A stretch of DNA of 64,000 nucleotides from Whitmania pigra (lineage: Eukaryota > Annelida > Clitellata > Hirudinida > Haemopidae). The DNA is taken from contig JAJTWR010000251.1 in assembly GCA_021613335.1 (NCBI GenBank), positions 2,029,501 through 2,093,500 of the forward strand, given 5' to 3'. Below are positions 1 through 10,393 of the stretch, one piece after another. Below the pieces are notes generated by a model. That model was not told the origin of the DNA and made no database searches. It was given only the letters and a program-made list of their open reading frames with translations. The position numbers and the translations under genes were made by a program. Position 1 is the first letter of the stretch. Each line of letters opens with the position of its first letter.

Positions 1-242
1 TTAATATATTATTGTATTTATATATATAATAAATATTATATGTAATTATTATTATTTTAATTAATTACTATTATAATTATATATAATAATTATTATTATT
101 ATAAAATAATAAATTTGTAATATAATTTGGTAGATAATGTAGCAATAACGTTGTCTTTTTAAATATATTTTTATGCCATTAAAATAGCTTTGAGCAACAG
201 TGTTTGAAAACCATTTACGAAGCTATTTTTCATGTATTCTAG

Positions 243-666
243 ACTTGTCGAAAAACACCCCGAGGCTAAGGAACTCTTTCGCGGAGTGTCGATCGATGAC
301 CCAAGCTCTGGCGAATTTGAGGCTCATGCTCTGAGAATTTTCAATTCCTTCGATCTCCTGGTCAACCTGCTCCAAGACAGAGATGCTCTCCACGAAGCTA
401 GCGAACATCTTGGTCATCAACACGCCGAAAGACATGGCGTTGTTGGAAAATACTTTAAGGTAAAGGGGGGATTTATTTAGTTTTATTTAAAATAAATTAA
501 TATTTTTATAATTCAGCCTTAATGAATCTAAATATTATGAATGCAGACATTCGGAATGATTCTTGTGGACAGTCTCGAGCACCTTGTCGATGATTTCCAC
601 AAAACTGCCTGGAAAGTTTGCTTCAAGGCTCTCACCAAAGGAATTGTAGATGCCGTTCCCCAATAA
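243..666 (+). CDS. Extracellular globin, 5'-truncated in window (exons 2-3)
   Basis: Exon 2 is 243-459 (217 nt) and exon 3 is 547-666, ending in TAA. The family's exon 1 (signal peptide plus helices A-B) would lie left of the window or is lost. Exon 2 reads HPEAKELF, DDPSSGEFEAH (E7 His) and LGHQHAERHGV (F8 His), as in annelid giant-haemoglobin chains. Exon 3 carries the helix-H Cys (WKVCFKAL). The acceptor TATTCTAG, the donor AAG|GTAAAG and acceptor ATGCAG give intron phases 2 and 0, the ancestral globin positions. A possible AATAAA lies at 855-860. It would be a secreted oxygen carrier assembling into a multi-subunit extracellular haemoglobin. The reading frame is intact, so this is probably a live gene cut by the window edge. 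Confidence 0.85.
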
Positions 667-1443
667 ACTCAACGTTTTACAGATTTAACAAATTCGATTT
701 AACTAATAGATGATTAAATGGCTCCTTACTCATCTATTTGTTAAATCAGCAACATTGTTGAATAAGACTTTAAGCTGATCGTTGAATTGAACCCGGAAGA
801 AGGGGTGTTGACAGCCTTTTGACATCGCAATTGCAACTCGTCAATATTTTAAAAAATAAAAGATTAACAAAAAAGATGCTTAGATTGATTTTCTGTAAAA
901 TTAAAATTGGTTATAGTAGTGCAAATGAATGCTAGAACGAACTGAATGTGATATCTTTAAAAACATAAAACATTAACTTTAACAGATCTGTTAAATCGAT
1001 GCGCCATTAAAAAAGTGAATTAGTCCGTAATTGTTAACAAATAAATAGTCCTAAGTTTGATATTGTCTATGTTTTTTTTTTTATGGTTTGGTGGCTGCCA
1101 GTGCCAGGGTTTTAAAATTGGCCTCGACCTGGAAGGCCAAAAGAATAAATTATTTTTTGGGTGCATTTTTATTATTAGGGTTATGACTTTTTGAAAATCA
1201 AATAATAACCGAGAACTGACTGACTAAAAAACTGAAGTGACTGGTCAACGTATTTTCTTGTGGAAAAATAAAAAAAATGTTCTCTTCTTTTCATATGCAA
1301 TCATCATATGATCAAACATTTTTTCTTAGGTTTGGCTCATGCTCATAATTATCATGCTTGATTTTAAGCCTCACAAAATATTATATTGGCCGTAAATTCT
1401 TTGACATTGAAAAAGTACAGTGGTTTGGAATTTTTCGATGCAG

Positions 1444-1839
1444 AGTCTTCGAGAGCCACTCAGAAACTAAGGAACTTTCAGAGATTTAGAATCGATGATC
1501 ATAATTTTGGCGAGTTCGAAGCCCATTGCTTGAGAATCTTCAATTACTGCGATCTCCTTATCAACCTGCTTCACGACAGAAAAGTCCTCCGCAAAGCAAG
1601 CGAACATCTTTGTCATCAACATGCTGCCAGACCCGGCGTCCTCGGAAACTATTTTATGGTAAACATTCGATTAACTCATTCGGTAAACGTAGGCTTGTCA
1701 AAAAATGATTTTAAATATTCTTACGCTCCAATTAATCGCTATGAGTGAAATTGCTGTCGCTGTTGATGGTTTCCACAAATTCTCGCGGGATGCTTGCCTA
1801 GTCACCATGCTATAGCGGGTCGTCACTGCCATTCCATAG
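1444..1839 (+). pseudogene. Decayed extracellular globin copy (exons 2 and 3)
   Basis: A globin exon 2 spans 1444-1658 and is 215 nt, where functional copies have 217. The missing two bases lie near 1470 (GAACTTTC versus GAACTCTTTC) and shift the frame after the helix-C segment. Downstream the frame is good: RIDDHNFGEFEAH, then HQHAARPGVLG. An exon 3 relic (1723-1839, 117 nt) lacks the AG acceptor (TT in place of AG just before ACGCTCC) and has an in-frame TAG at MLxRVVTAIP. No exon 1 was found. Three independent lesions make this a pseudogene. Exon 3 and its 3' flank are closely related to the orphan exon at 6976-7092. Confidence 0.85.
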
Positions 1840-2364
1840 ATTCAAATGTTTTCTTATCAAGCTAAAATAGTTAATGATTCAACTGCTATTAACTATATGG
1901 TTTCAATTTTGCTCTAATTCCTTTATTTGAATAAAAATCCTGATAAATTTTAACTCTCAAATGATTTTGTCATCTTATCATTTATACCTAAATATTTTCA
2001 TTACAACTGTCATTTCCTTTCTTCAATGAAATTCTAATAACATAATTTATATTGAAAAGAGGACAACCTTTTTGTTTTTTTTTAATTTCTCTTTATTATA
2101 GGAAACTAATAGGACTGCGAACGATTAAAATTGTCTTGATCGATTAATAGGAATTTATTTCAATCGATTAATTTTGATGAAGTATAACACGCATATATTC
2201 CAACTATTTTTAACCGATCCTGTCGCGTCGCAACTCTGCATATACGCAATCATCCAACCGTAACTAAAAAAATCAACCGTGCCATACAAATGCGTTGTAA
2301 ATTCGTTTATTTGTTTAAAAACTTTGAATTAAACTGAAAATTAATTTAGAGTAGAGTATGTTTA

Positions 2365-2372
2365 TTTGTATA
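2365..2372. repeat. 8-bp target-site duplication, left copy
   Basis: TTTGTATA, identical to 3400-3407, immediately outside the inverted repeats of the inner hAT element. Confidence 0.9.
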
Positions 2373-3399
2373 TAGAGATGTGAGCGTGAAATATTTCAAT
2401 TGTTTTATTACAAAATGGTTTGTTCTTCTTGAAATAATTCAACAAAAACAAAAAACAAAAAAAAACACAAAAAACATAAAAAACAAAAAAAAATATTTAT
2501 AACTTTAAAAATTAAGTTTTAATGTTGCTGAAACCATTTGCAGATGGGATGGCATTTCTTGAGCGGATAGCCCACAAATGAGGTTTGTCGCAAAATTATT
2601 TAATGAGCTTAGCACCCATTTCAAAGCGCACTCTCCAATTCATTCACGTCTCTTCAACTTTCTGCACAAGAAATAGACAAGATAAATGATGTTCTGCTGG
2701 AGAGAAAAAGTTCTGCCTGAAAACGATACATAAAGTAGCTAACTTGCTAGATAATCGCAGCATTGACCAACAGCGTATCAATGAAGAAGACGTAATTGAT
2801 GCATGTGAGAACGTGTTATGGCTGATTTAGCAAATTATCGATCCAGATATAGGTTGTAAGCAAACAGTTTGTTTTGCAGTCATCTCTTCAAGTCCTACCA
2901 ATAGCCTGGTGGAAAGGTATATGTTCATCACGGCCTCTTGCTAAAGTAGCTTCTAAGCTTTTTTCATTGCCGGCAACAACCGCTGTAATCGAAAGAAGTT
3001 TCAGTGCATTTTCATTTATCCAAAATGATAAACGGAACCGATTCACCACAAACAGGTCTGGAAAACTGGTTTTATTTACAGCTTTAAAAAAATGCTTACA
3101 GCTTGCAGTACTTCAAAAGGTAATCACAACTCTGAAGCAGAAAACGAAGAATTTGAGAAGGATGAAGACAGTGAATTTGTTGAAATGAACTCAGAACTTG
3201 ATTTAAATCAGCACTGTTGTTCTAGTTTTGTAATGTATTTTTACTTATGTTGCAATAAATCTGTTTATCTAATCATAAACTATCATTTTTCAACAAATTA
3301 AAAAAACCAAAAAAAAAAACACATAAAAAACAGTAAAAAAAAACTCATAAAAAACACTTTAAAAACTCGGACAAAAAAACATGTTTTTTTACATCTCTA
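2373..3399 (+). mobile_element. hAT transposon, 1,027 bp, with transposase C-terminal remnant
   Basis: Terminal inverted repeats TAGAGATGT (2373-2381) and ACATCTCTA (3391-3399) are bounded by perfect 8-bp direct repeats TTTGTATA (2365-2372 and 3400-3407). An ORF at 2874-3188 reads LPATTAVIERSFSAF, NRFTTNRSGKL and LFTALKK, the hATC dimerisation region at the C terminus of hAT transposases. Upstream sequence (2640-2870) also looks transposase-derived (NRSIDQQRINEEDVIDACE) but is broken by stops and frameshifts. A-rich tracts lie just inside both ends. It is a dead, internally deleted copy sitting inside the outer element. Confidence 0.88.
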
Positions 3400-3407
3400 T
3401 TTGTATA
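3400..3407. repeat. 8-bp target-site duplication, right copy
   Basis: TTTGTATA, partner of 2365-2372. Confidence 0.9.
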
Positions 3408-3560
3408 GCGTCAGGAGCACTCAACCATTTGTATAGCGCCGCAAGGGGCGCTTCGTGGCGGTGCAAGCTGGGTCGAACACGATACATAACGATAGTTGCT
3501 TTTAGCGTCGTTCGCAGGCACGCCACCCTCTGAGCCACTGACGCAGTGTAATGGATTTAA
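3408..3560 (-). mobile_element. tRNA-derived SINE-like repeat (head intact)
   Basis: Read on the minus strand, TGGCTCAGAGG (3527-3537) fits the pol III A box consensus exactly. GTGTTCGACCC (3470-3480) resembles a B box about 46 bp further on, as in tRNA-headed SINEs. The 3' part contains GGCGC motifs. Related pieces occur at 6561-6613, 8295-8342, 22496-22525 and 39464-39665, most of them next to ATT microsatellite tails. Confidence 0.6.
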
Positions 3561-4276
3561 TTACACACAGTAACAGCACATTAATACAATGTTAAATAAT
3601 ACAATCAGTCACTTTGTAGAAGGTAAGTAGGCTTGCTGTGAATGCTTCTCCAAAACTCCGCCAACTTTTTTTGAACATCTCAGCAATCACTGTCGATTGT
3701 GAATCGTACACGATGATGTTTTGTATGATGATGCATGATGTATGTGCACAAAAAAGATCCCATGTGTAGGGATGTGTTGGCACTACAACAAGCAAATCCG
3801 TTATTTAGTTCTTCCAATTGACTTTCAAGTCAGCAGAAAGTTTTGTCGCTTACAGGCTTCTTTGCTTGTCTGATACGACAAGAAATTCGCTATTGATTGT
3901 TGCTTCAGAACTCTGTCGGTCAGTGTCGGTAAAGTCTTGGCGTTTCAAAGGATGCAGTGAATTTTGTCGCCATCGACTATTTTGCCAAGAGCATTTACCT
4001 TGTTTGTATTTTATTACAGTCCATTTCATATTCAGCTTATAAATAAAATGATTTTTCAACTCCTGTTGAGATGTTTAATGTTATTTTCGATACTAGATGT
4101 TGTCGATCACGTTCTGACTAAATAACAAAACTAATGTTGAGGAAAGGCAAGTAACCAAAAAGAAGACTATTAAATTTAAAATAAATTGACAAAACACCGA
4201 TTAATCGATTACAGAAATTTTGACAGAATAATATTTTTAACGATTAATCGATTGAATCCGCAGCCCTAGAAAATAA

Positions 4277-5100
4277 AATTTAAACATTAGATTAAGGATT
4301 GCTCTCAACGTTTGATATACACTAACCAATAACATACGAACATCGACCTTGTACTTACTATTAAATATTACATAATTTTAAAGAAGTTCACCCTAAAACG
4401 CTTTGTAAAGTTACAAGTAGGAAGACGAAGATTATATTGTGCCATTTCTGAACAATTAAAAAAACAAATATGATAAAAATCACGTGACACAGATAAAAAT
4501 GAGTTTATTACTTCAAAAGACGCAGAAAAGCAGAGATATTTGACAATCATATTTAAATTGTTAAATAAATTCTTGTTGACTAACTAATATCAAAATAAAT
4601 AACACTTCTCCTTGGACAAGAAAATAGAAAGGTATCAATTCCTTTTATCAGTGTAATTTTAATGTTACTTAATAAATACTTTAAGGTATGCATTTATATA
4701 ACTTTGAAACTGTTAGAAACGAAAACAATTAATCAATTTTGATGACTTTCATATATGAACGAAAGCCCAAAATGTAATTGAAAAGAGGGAACATTTATTT
4801 ATATTTTCCCAAAATAGCATCTAAGAGCATGAAGACAAATAAGTGACAAAAACAAAATCAAACAAACGAAACGTCCGCACAAATATCAGAAGTCAATCTC
4901 AATGTAACAAATTTTATGACAATTTCAATGCAGACAAAGGTGAGAAACTTATTTGAATTGATATGGTGAACAAGATTTGAAAGTAGCTAAACAATCGTGA
5001 TTTGTGATCAATCACAGAATCGATCAAAGAATGCGATTTGTTTTAAACAAAAATTCAGCTGATCAGAGTCCTTTAAACACTGATGCAAAACATGGCCGAA
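4277..5100. other. Globin-unit flank, no gene seen
   Basis: The first part (to about 4360) continues the duplicated 3' flank seen at 7511-7560. The stretch 4780-4900 resembles 9510-9600 and 11220-11290, all upstream pieces of the globin tandem unit. No coding signal was found. Confidence 0.6.
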
Positions 5101-5110
5101 ATAGCCGAAT

Positions 5111-5119
5111 ATTTATAAT
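5111..5119 (+). promoter_or_regulatory. Candidate TATA box of globin gene C
   Basis: ATTTATAAT sits in a block conserved upstream of three globin genes (also 14879-14888 and 17151-17160). About 40 bp downstream there is a possible 5' UTR donor (GT at 5159), suggesting a short non-coding first exon and an intron ending near the ATG. Confidence 0.45.
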
Positions 5120-5363
5120 TGTGAACATCTGTTTCGATCAGTTTGAGTTCTCAGACCGGTACAAATTATTATTAACTTTAGTATATCGATACTACCGATA
5201 TCAACGAGTTATTAATTTAGCTATTTTGCTAATTCTAAACTTTATCGAAATTCTAAAATAAATAACAGATGTAATTTCCTAAAACATGGCTACAAATATT
5301 TCTATTTTAATGGCACTCGTTATTGCAGAATTCAAATTTGGCAAGAGTTTCTTTCACAAGACG

Positions 5364-6302
5364 ATGTTTGCAAAAATTAAATGGGTTTGGACTATCGTTC
5401 TGATCGGAACCATCACCGCTGACCAGGGACTGAATGATCACAAAACCAACTGCAGTGCTAGAGATGCCAAAGTCATTCAGAGGGAATGGGGCACCATTTG
5501 GCGAGTCGCTGATTCGAATCTCAGGATAGTTTTGGCTAAAGATGCTCTCCTTCAGTGAGTAGAACTGAGAAGAATTTCTTCAGAAAGTAATTAAATCATT
5601 TACAAAAATAATATGCAAACATAAATGGTCGTTGAAAGGGGGGGCATGGTGAGGCAGGGAGAGAAGTGCCCAGAGATAAGGAATCGAAAGAGTAATAAGA
5701 ATTACAAAAAAATTGAAACTGTTTATTTATAAAACTCATTTTACCACGATATATTTTGATTGCTAATTATATAATATAATTTAAGATTAAGACACCAATC
5801 AGTCATGTATTACTGGAGACTAACTTAAACACCGAGTTTCAGGTGATGTAACCCCAAATTTCACTTTTAAACTACATACATTTAAATTTATTCTTATAGC
5901 ATTGTCGATAAACATCCTGAAGCAAAGATTCTGTTTCAACGGGTTCGAATTGAAGATCCAAATTCTGGAGAATTTGAAGCTCATTGCCTGAGAATTTTCA
6001 ATTACTTCGATCTCCTTGTCAATCTGCTCCAAGACAAAGAAGCCCTTCGTATTGCAAGTGCACATCTCGGGCATCAACATGCTGCTAGACCCGGGGTGCT
6101 CGGGAAATACTTTAAGGTGTGCATTTACATCATTAAAAATCATTACCAATTCTTTAGAAATATACAAATTTAATTTTACCATTTCCAGACACTTATCTCG
6201 TATGCGGTAAACGTTTTCAGTCATTACAATTTCCATTTCTTCACATGGGAAGCTTGCATGAACGACATGTTAAATGGAGTATTTGAAGCCATTCCTAATT
6301 AA
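5364..6302 (+). CDS. Extracellular globin, complete (173 aa)
   Basis: Exons are 5364-5554, 5900-6116 and 6189-6302. The start is the Met of MFAKIKWVW, because the two neighbouring paralogues start at the same place; upstream in-frame Mets exist but are not conserved. A signal peptide of about 20 residues is followed by the mature chain with Cys in TNCSARDAK. The E7 His is in SGEFEAH and the F8 His in LGHQHAARPG. The helix-H Cys (WEACMND) would form the intrachain disulfide typical of annelid giant haemoglobins. Intron 1 is phase 2 and intron 2 phase 0. AATAAA lies at 6343-6348. All splice sites and the frame are intact. Length and motifs fit A-type annelid extracellular chains, so the product should be exported and carry O2 in haemolymph or coelomic fluid. 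Confidence 0.92.
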
Positions 6303-6975
6303 TTCACACAAGTCATCACCCCAAAGGTATAACGTTAAAACCAATAAATCGGAGGCAATTTCTGTTTTGTTATTTGTCTTCTTTTATGGAATGAAATCGT
6401 AGCGATTACTGAGAATCTCCTGATTAGAGCCTAATCTTTATTATAGTTATTTATTTCCATAATGTTTTGAGGACTCTCTGACCCACAAATAACAATATCT
6501 CTGGTTATAATCATTGACAAAGTACGTAAAACTAACGTAAAATCTCAACTAACCATTATAATAATAATAATAATTAATTTATAAAGCGCCGTGTGCGTAG
6601 CGTCAAAGGCGCCTTGTGTCGTCGCTGTCCCATGAAGTCCTGAAGAGATGGGTCTTCATTATCGGTCGAAAAACACGCCAGTGCTCCATACTTCTACTGT
6701 TAATAAACAGTTTAAACTACTCTTTCAAAATGCAAACTACTCGATTTCTAATCAGCTTCCTTAGGTTTACTCGACGTGGTCGGCGGTTAGGTGTTTTAAT
6801 AATAGATATCTGACTTTAACTGTGCATCAAGAAATAAAACACATATTTTAATTACAATTTGAATTAATACTGAAACATGAGGCCTCAAAGAAATGGATCT
6901 TTTCTACAATTACTCGCTTTCACCAACAGTCAAAAACAATGGTAAGTGACAATAACTGATTATAAATATTTTTAG
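6303..6975. other. Globin 3' flank with SINE tail and microsatellite
   Basis: Contains 3' UTR sequence, an AAT/ATT run next to a SINE-like GGCGC motif (6561-6613), and sequence shared with 14150-14300, 16380-16560 and 19740-20000. These shared blocks mark the repeating unit of the globin cluster. No gene was seen. Confidence 0.55.
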
Positions 6976-7092
6976 ACTCTCAAATCAATCGTGGTGAGTG
7001 ACGTTACTCTTGCTTTTGATGTTTTCCACAAATTCTCAAGGGATGCTTGCCTGGTCATCATGCTGCAGCGGGTCGTCACTGCCATTCCATAG
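6976..7092 (+). pseudogene. Orphan globin exon 3
   Basis: The acceptor TTTTTAG is followed by an open 117-nt exon beginning TLKSIVV, containing DVFHKFSRDACL (the helix-H Cys) and ending VVTAIP plus TAG. It is uninterrupted, but no matching exon 1 or 2 lies between it and the complete gene ending at 6302. It is the intact counterpart of the broken exon at 1723-1839, and its downstream 400 bp also matches that copy. It could in principle serve as an alternative last exon of the gene at 5364, since the splice phase (0) is compatible; more likely it is a remnant of a deleted gene. Confidence 0.75.
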
Positions 7093-8025
7093 ATTCAAAT
7101 GTTTTCTTATCACTATTTCCAAATTACCCGATTTCATGATATCTCGGACACGTGGTCACACCCTCCGCCTACGACAAAAAAATGCTCCACCACTCACAGG
7201 CTCCATTTCTTCACCAACCGAATCACAAAACCCTGGAACTTTGAGTGAGTGAGTGAGTTAATTAATTACTGAGCTTGATTGAACTGTTATTGCCTATATG
7301 GCTTCAATTTTCTCCAAATTTCTTTATTTGACAAAACCATCATGATAAATCTGAACTATCAAACGATTCAGTTATCCCATGACCACTTAAATCTAACTAT
7401 TTTCGTGATAACTGTCACTCTTTTTTCAAAGAAATTTTAATAACATAACTTATATTGCAAGAAAACAGCCTTTATGTTTTTCGTAATTTATCTTCAAGAT
7501 CGGAAAACAACATTTAAACATTAGATTTTGGATTGCTAATAAAATTTGATAATCGACAATAGCTAACTTATGGTTGTCTAGCTTAGTCTTTTGAAAATTA
7601 ACAAATACTTAATTTGCAAGGGTTTAAAATGATGTGCATATAATTTTGTAGCTGAGTTTATTCAAAATCATTCGAGACACATTTCTAAACAGTTTCGTTA
7701 CAAAGGTCACCTTGAACAATAGGTTCATTTGGTTTCCTTAATAGGAGACTCCTGTTTATTATTCATAATGCTATTTTTTTTATATTTTTTGTTCTTCCTT
7801 TAGTAAATTCAACTTTTGTTAGTGGACAGTTAGTGGTTTTACAATTATTTTAATTAAATAAATTAGATGTGCACCTAAGCTTTAAATAATGGGAATCAAG
7901 TCTTTTGAAATAGTAACTTAGAGAGAGCCTTATCGATCTACAAAAAATTTTGAAATGAAACACCACCCATTGACAATACATTTTAAATGGAGGTTCCTTC
8001 CCACATATGAGCGACTTCTGTTGCC
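7093..8025. other. Duplicated flank with hAT empty site, no gene
   Basis: Sequence from 7093 to about 7560 is paralogous to 1840-2109 joined to 4269-4360. At 7503-7510 it shows the pre-insertion state of the outer hAT element. The rest is the AT-rich upstream region of the next globin gene. Confidence 0.6.
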
Positions 8026-8992
8026 ATGACCTCGACATTTCTTGTTTTGAGCTTGGTTTTGGCCCGAGCAATCTTTGCCGATCGTTACCACGGTGATCGC
8101 GAAAAAGAATGCACCAGAGGAGATGCTAAACTCGTTCAAAGGGATTGGAACAGTTTGTGGCTTAATACTGAACCAAGATTCAAAGTCGCATTGGCTAAAA
8201 AAGCCATTTTGCTGTAAGTTAAGTTCATTATATTCCTAATCGCCCTAATCGTTAATATTTTAAGTAAAATAAAAATAAAAATATTAACAATAATGATGAT
8301 AATAATAATATAAAGCGCCATATGTGTATCGCAACAAGTGCCTAATTAAGTAGCAAATGTTTTTATATATTTTTGTTTAAATTCCATCTTTCATATCAAA
8401 CAGATCGTTGTTGCTTAATGCATCAATTAAATCCTTAACGCATATTTTTCTTTTTCAGTTACCTAATCTACAAATTATTAATACTAATAAAAATACTGGC
8501 TCACACTGGCTAATCCCATCCAGAGTCGTCGAAGTCCATCCTGATTCCATTGAGCTTTTCCGGGGAGTTGGAATCGATGATCCTAACTCTGGTGAATTTG
8601 AAGCCCATTGTCTAAGAATCTTTAATCAAGTTGACCATCTCGTCGGCCTCCTCCACAACAAGGAAGCAGTCCGCGAAGCAAGTAAACATCTCGGAAGTCA
8701 ACATGCTGTGAGACCGGGCGTGCTGGGAAGATATTTCGAGGTTCATCAAGAATACTTAAATTATAATTTTAATAATTACAACACTTTAATTATATAGAAC
8801 AAGTTGTAATTCTGTGTTTCATTCAGTACTATTTATGATGTGTTGTAATTGTGATTATTATTTTCTTTTCAGACTTTTAAAACAATCACATTTGGTTATT
8901 TCGTTCACGCCATTGATAATCTCCATCACTTCTCTTGGAATACCTGTTTTAAGACCATTTTCCAAGGAGTATTTGATGTCATTCCTGATTGA
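8026..8992 (+). CDS. Extracellular globin, divergent complete copy (174 aa)
   Basis: Exons are 8026-8213, 8524-8740 and 8873-8992. The signal peptide (MTSTFLVLSLVLARAIFAD) differs from the other copies. The mature chain has Cys in EKECTRGDAK, E7 His in SGEFEAH, F8 His in LGSQHAVRPG and Cys in WNTCFKTI. Exon lengths (188, 217, 120 nt) and intron phases match the paralogues. The donor after exon 2 (GAG|GTTCAT) is weak, but the alternative reading has no better site. AATAAA lies at 9185-9190. It is the most divergent intact copy, perhaps a different chain type from the MFAKIK-type genes, and shares DREKEC-like residues with the degenerate piece at about 9740-9900. Confidence 0.88.
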
Positions 8993-9611
8993 GCTCAAGT
9001 ATCGCTAGCATGTTTAACAAATTATTAGTTATTCTACCAGATATTGCTTATAAAGATAATTCATTTTATGTTGCACCACATTAAAAGGTGTTGAGCCAGC
9101 CTTTATTTCCAAGTTTATTCAAAATAGTAGATCTGTTTTAAATAATAAGACTTTATAGTCTATTTATAGATCAGTATTTTTATCAATAAATGAGAATGTT
9201 GTTCATTTCTAATTTCGAGCCTTTTAAAAATGTCCAATACAGCTCAAAACTAACTCGCTTTTTTAAATTTCAAAACATAGCACCTCATCTTCAAACGGGA
9301 AGTAGAAAAGTTGGTAATATACTCGTGTTGTAATTGTTATTTTAATGTTGACGTTATGTTACTTTGGATCTTTAGAAGCTAAACCAAATAATCATTTTTT
9401 ATGAATTATTGAAATTAATCCTTAAAAACGTTCCGAACATGGTCGTACAATGTTTTTCAAAACATCGTTATGTCAATTTAATTGAAAGCTTAGTTCAAAT
9501 GCAAAGAGGAAACGTTCATTTATTACATCTAAGAAATTTGAGACAAATACGTAACAAAAACAAAATCAAAAAGAAATGAAACATCCGCACTAATTCCAGA
9601 TGTCAATATAA

Positions 9612-10049
9612 ATGCAACAAAGAAGCTTTTTTGAATTGATCCAAAACTCTCGAGTTTGTCAGAACAGCCAACCATCAATCAAAGAAAGCAAAGAAAATGG
9701 AGTTGCAAAGACAACATTATGCGAAAGTTCAAAGAATGTTCAGAAAAAATCTAAGTTTAGGAGCTCAGTTTATATTGAGTGGAGACAACGAAAAAGAATG
9801 CTTGAGTATTGGGAGAAGGTCTTCATCCAGAAGTCCAAAAGCGATTGCAGACCATTGGAGAGAGCCTTCGATGCTTTTGAAAAAATGGATGTTCGGGTCA
9901 CTTACCTCAAGTGGAAGCATCACAAGCAAAAAACTAAAAACGATGGCGTATTATTATGTATTGTACGGATTGTTTTTTTAAATGTCGATGATGTTGTGGC
10001 TTGCGCGTTATGTCCCGGGGTTCTCTCAGGCCCAGAAGGGGGACTTTAA
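9612..10049 (+). pseudogene. Possible degenerate globin exon 1 and upstream unit
   Basis: Sequence before 9650 is homologous to the upstream region of the globin gene at 5364. At about 9780-9800 a stretch encoding GDNEKEC matches the DREKEC segment of the globin exon 1 at 8026. The following sequence no longer aligns and no exon 2 follows. Two overlapping open frames (9612-10049 and 9697-9981) look like chance products of this decayed block. Confidence 0.3.
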
Positions 10050-10086
10050 ATATTTGTTGAGGTTTTTTATATAGTCTGTTTAAACA

Positions 10087-10393
10087 TCAAGATCAATTGC
10101 ACAAGCTCTAGACAAGTTACAAGGAGAAGACACAACATTAACATTACACACCATACAACTAAGACTTAATTCGGCTTCATCGACTTACGTTGCAAGTTTA
10201 ATAATAGCTATTCAGATTGTAATGCAGAAAAGGTTTGGAGATATTTTGAAATTTGAGAACATAGCAATAAACTTCAAAATGAAGTCTTTTATAATCGATG
10301 CTGCATCACACCCATATTTCAAAGTTCGCTGGCTTCCATCAATACATGTAAGGTGTGTGAAGAACTGTTTGTTGCCGAAGTCAAACGCATGAA
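10087..10393 (+). pseudogene. hAT-type transposase fragment
   Basis: One frame reads SIAQALDKLQGED, then MQKRFGDIL and DAASHPYFKVRWLP, ending at a TGA. The order and wording are those of the central part of ZBED/DUF4371-like hAT transposases (IAxALDxLQGE, then KRF, then HPxFKxxWL). There is no start, no N-terminal zinc finger, no C-terminal dimerisation region and no inverted repeat nearby, so it is a fossil. Confidence 0.65.

Larger units (their letters stand above)
2110..4268. mobile_element. Outer hAT-type element carrying nested insertions
   Basis: Ends are TAGGACTGCG (2110) and CGCAGCCCTA (4268), which are inverted with one mismatch, and both are followed inward by CGATTAAT motifs. Flanks GAAACTAA (2102-2109) and GAAAATAA (4269-4276) form an 8-bp target duplication with one mismatch, as expected for hAT elements. 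The duplicated flank elsewhere in the window keeps the empty site: one copy of GAAAACAA at 7503-7510 in otherwise matching sequence. The element contains a second hAT (2373-3399) and a SINE-like sequence (3408-3560). No transposase of its own is recognisable, so it is probably non-autonomous or decayed. Confidence 0.75.

Noticed and set aside
1526..1708. 60-aa plus-strand frame inside the globin pseudogene
   Set aside because: Out-of-frame reading of the exon 2 relic.
9697..9981. Two overlapping ORFs of 94 and 145 codons as a possible novel gene pair
   Set aside because: Flanks are paralogous to globin upstream DNA and a short segment matches globin exon 1; no conserved domain or splice-linked continuation.
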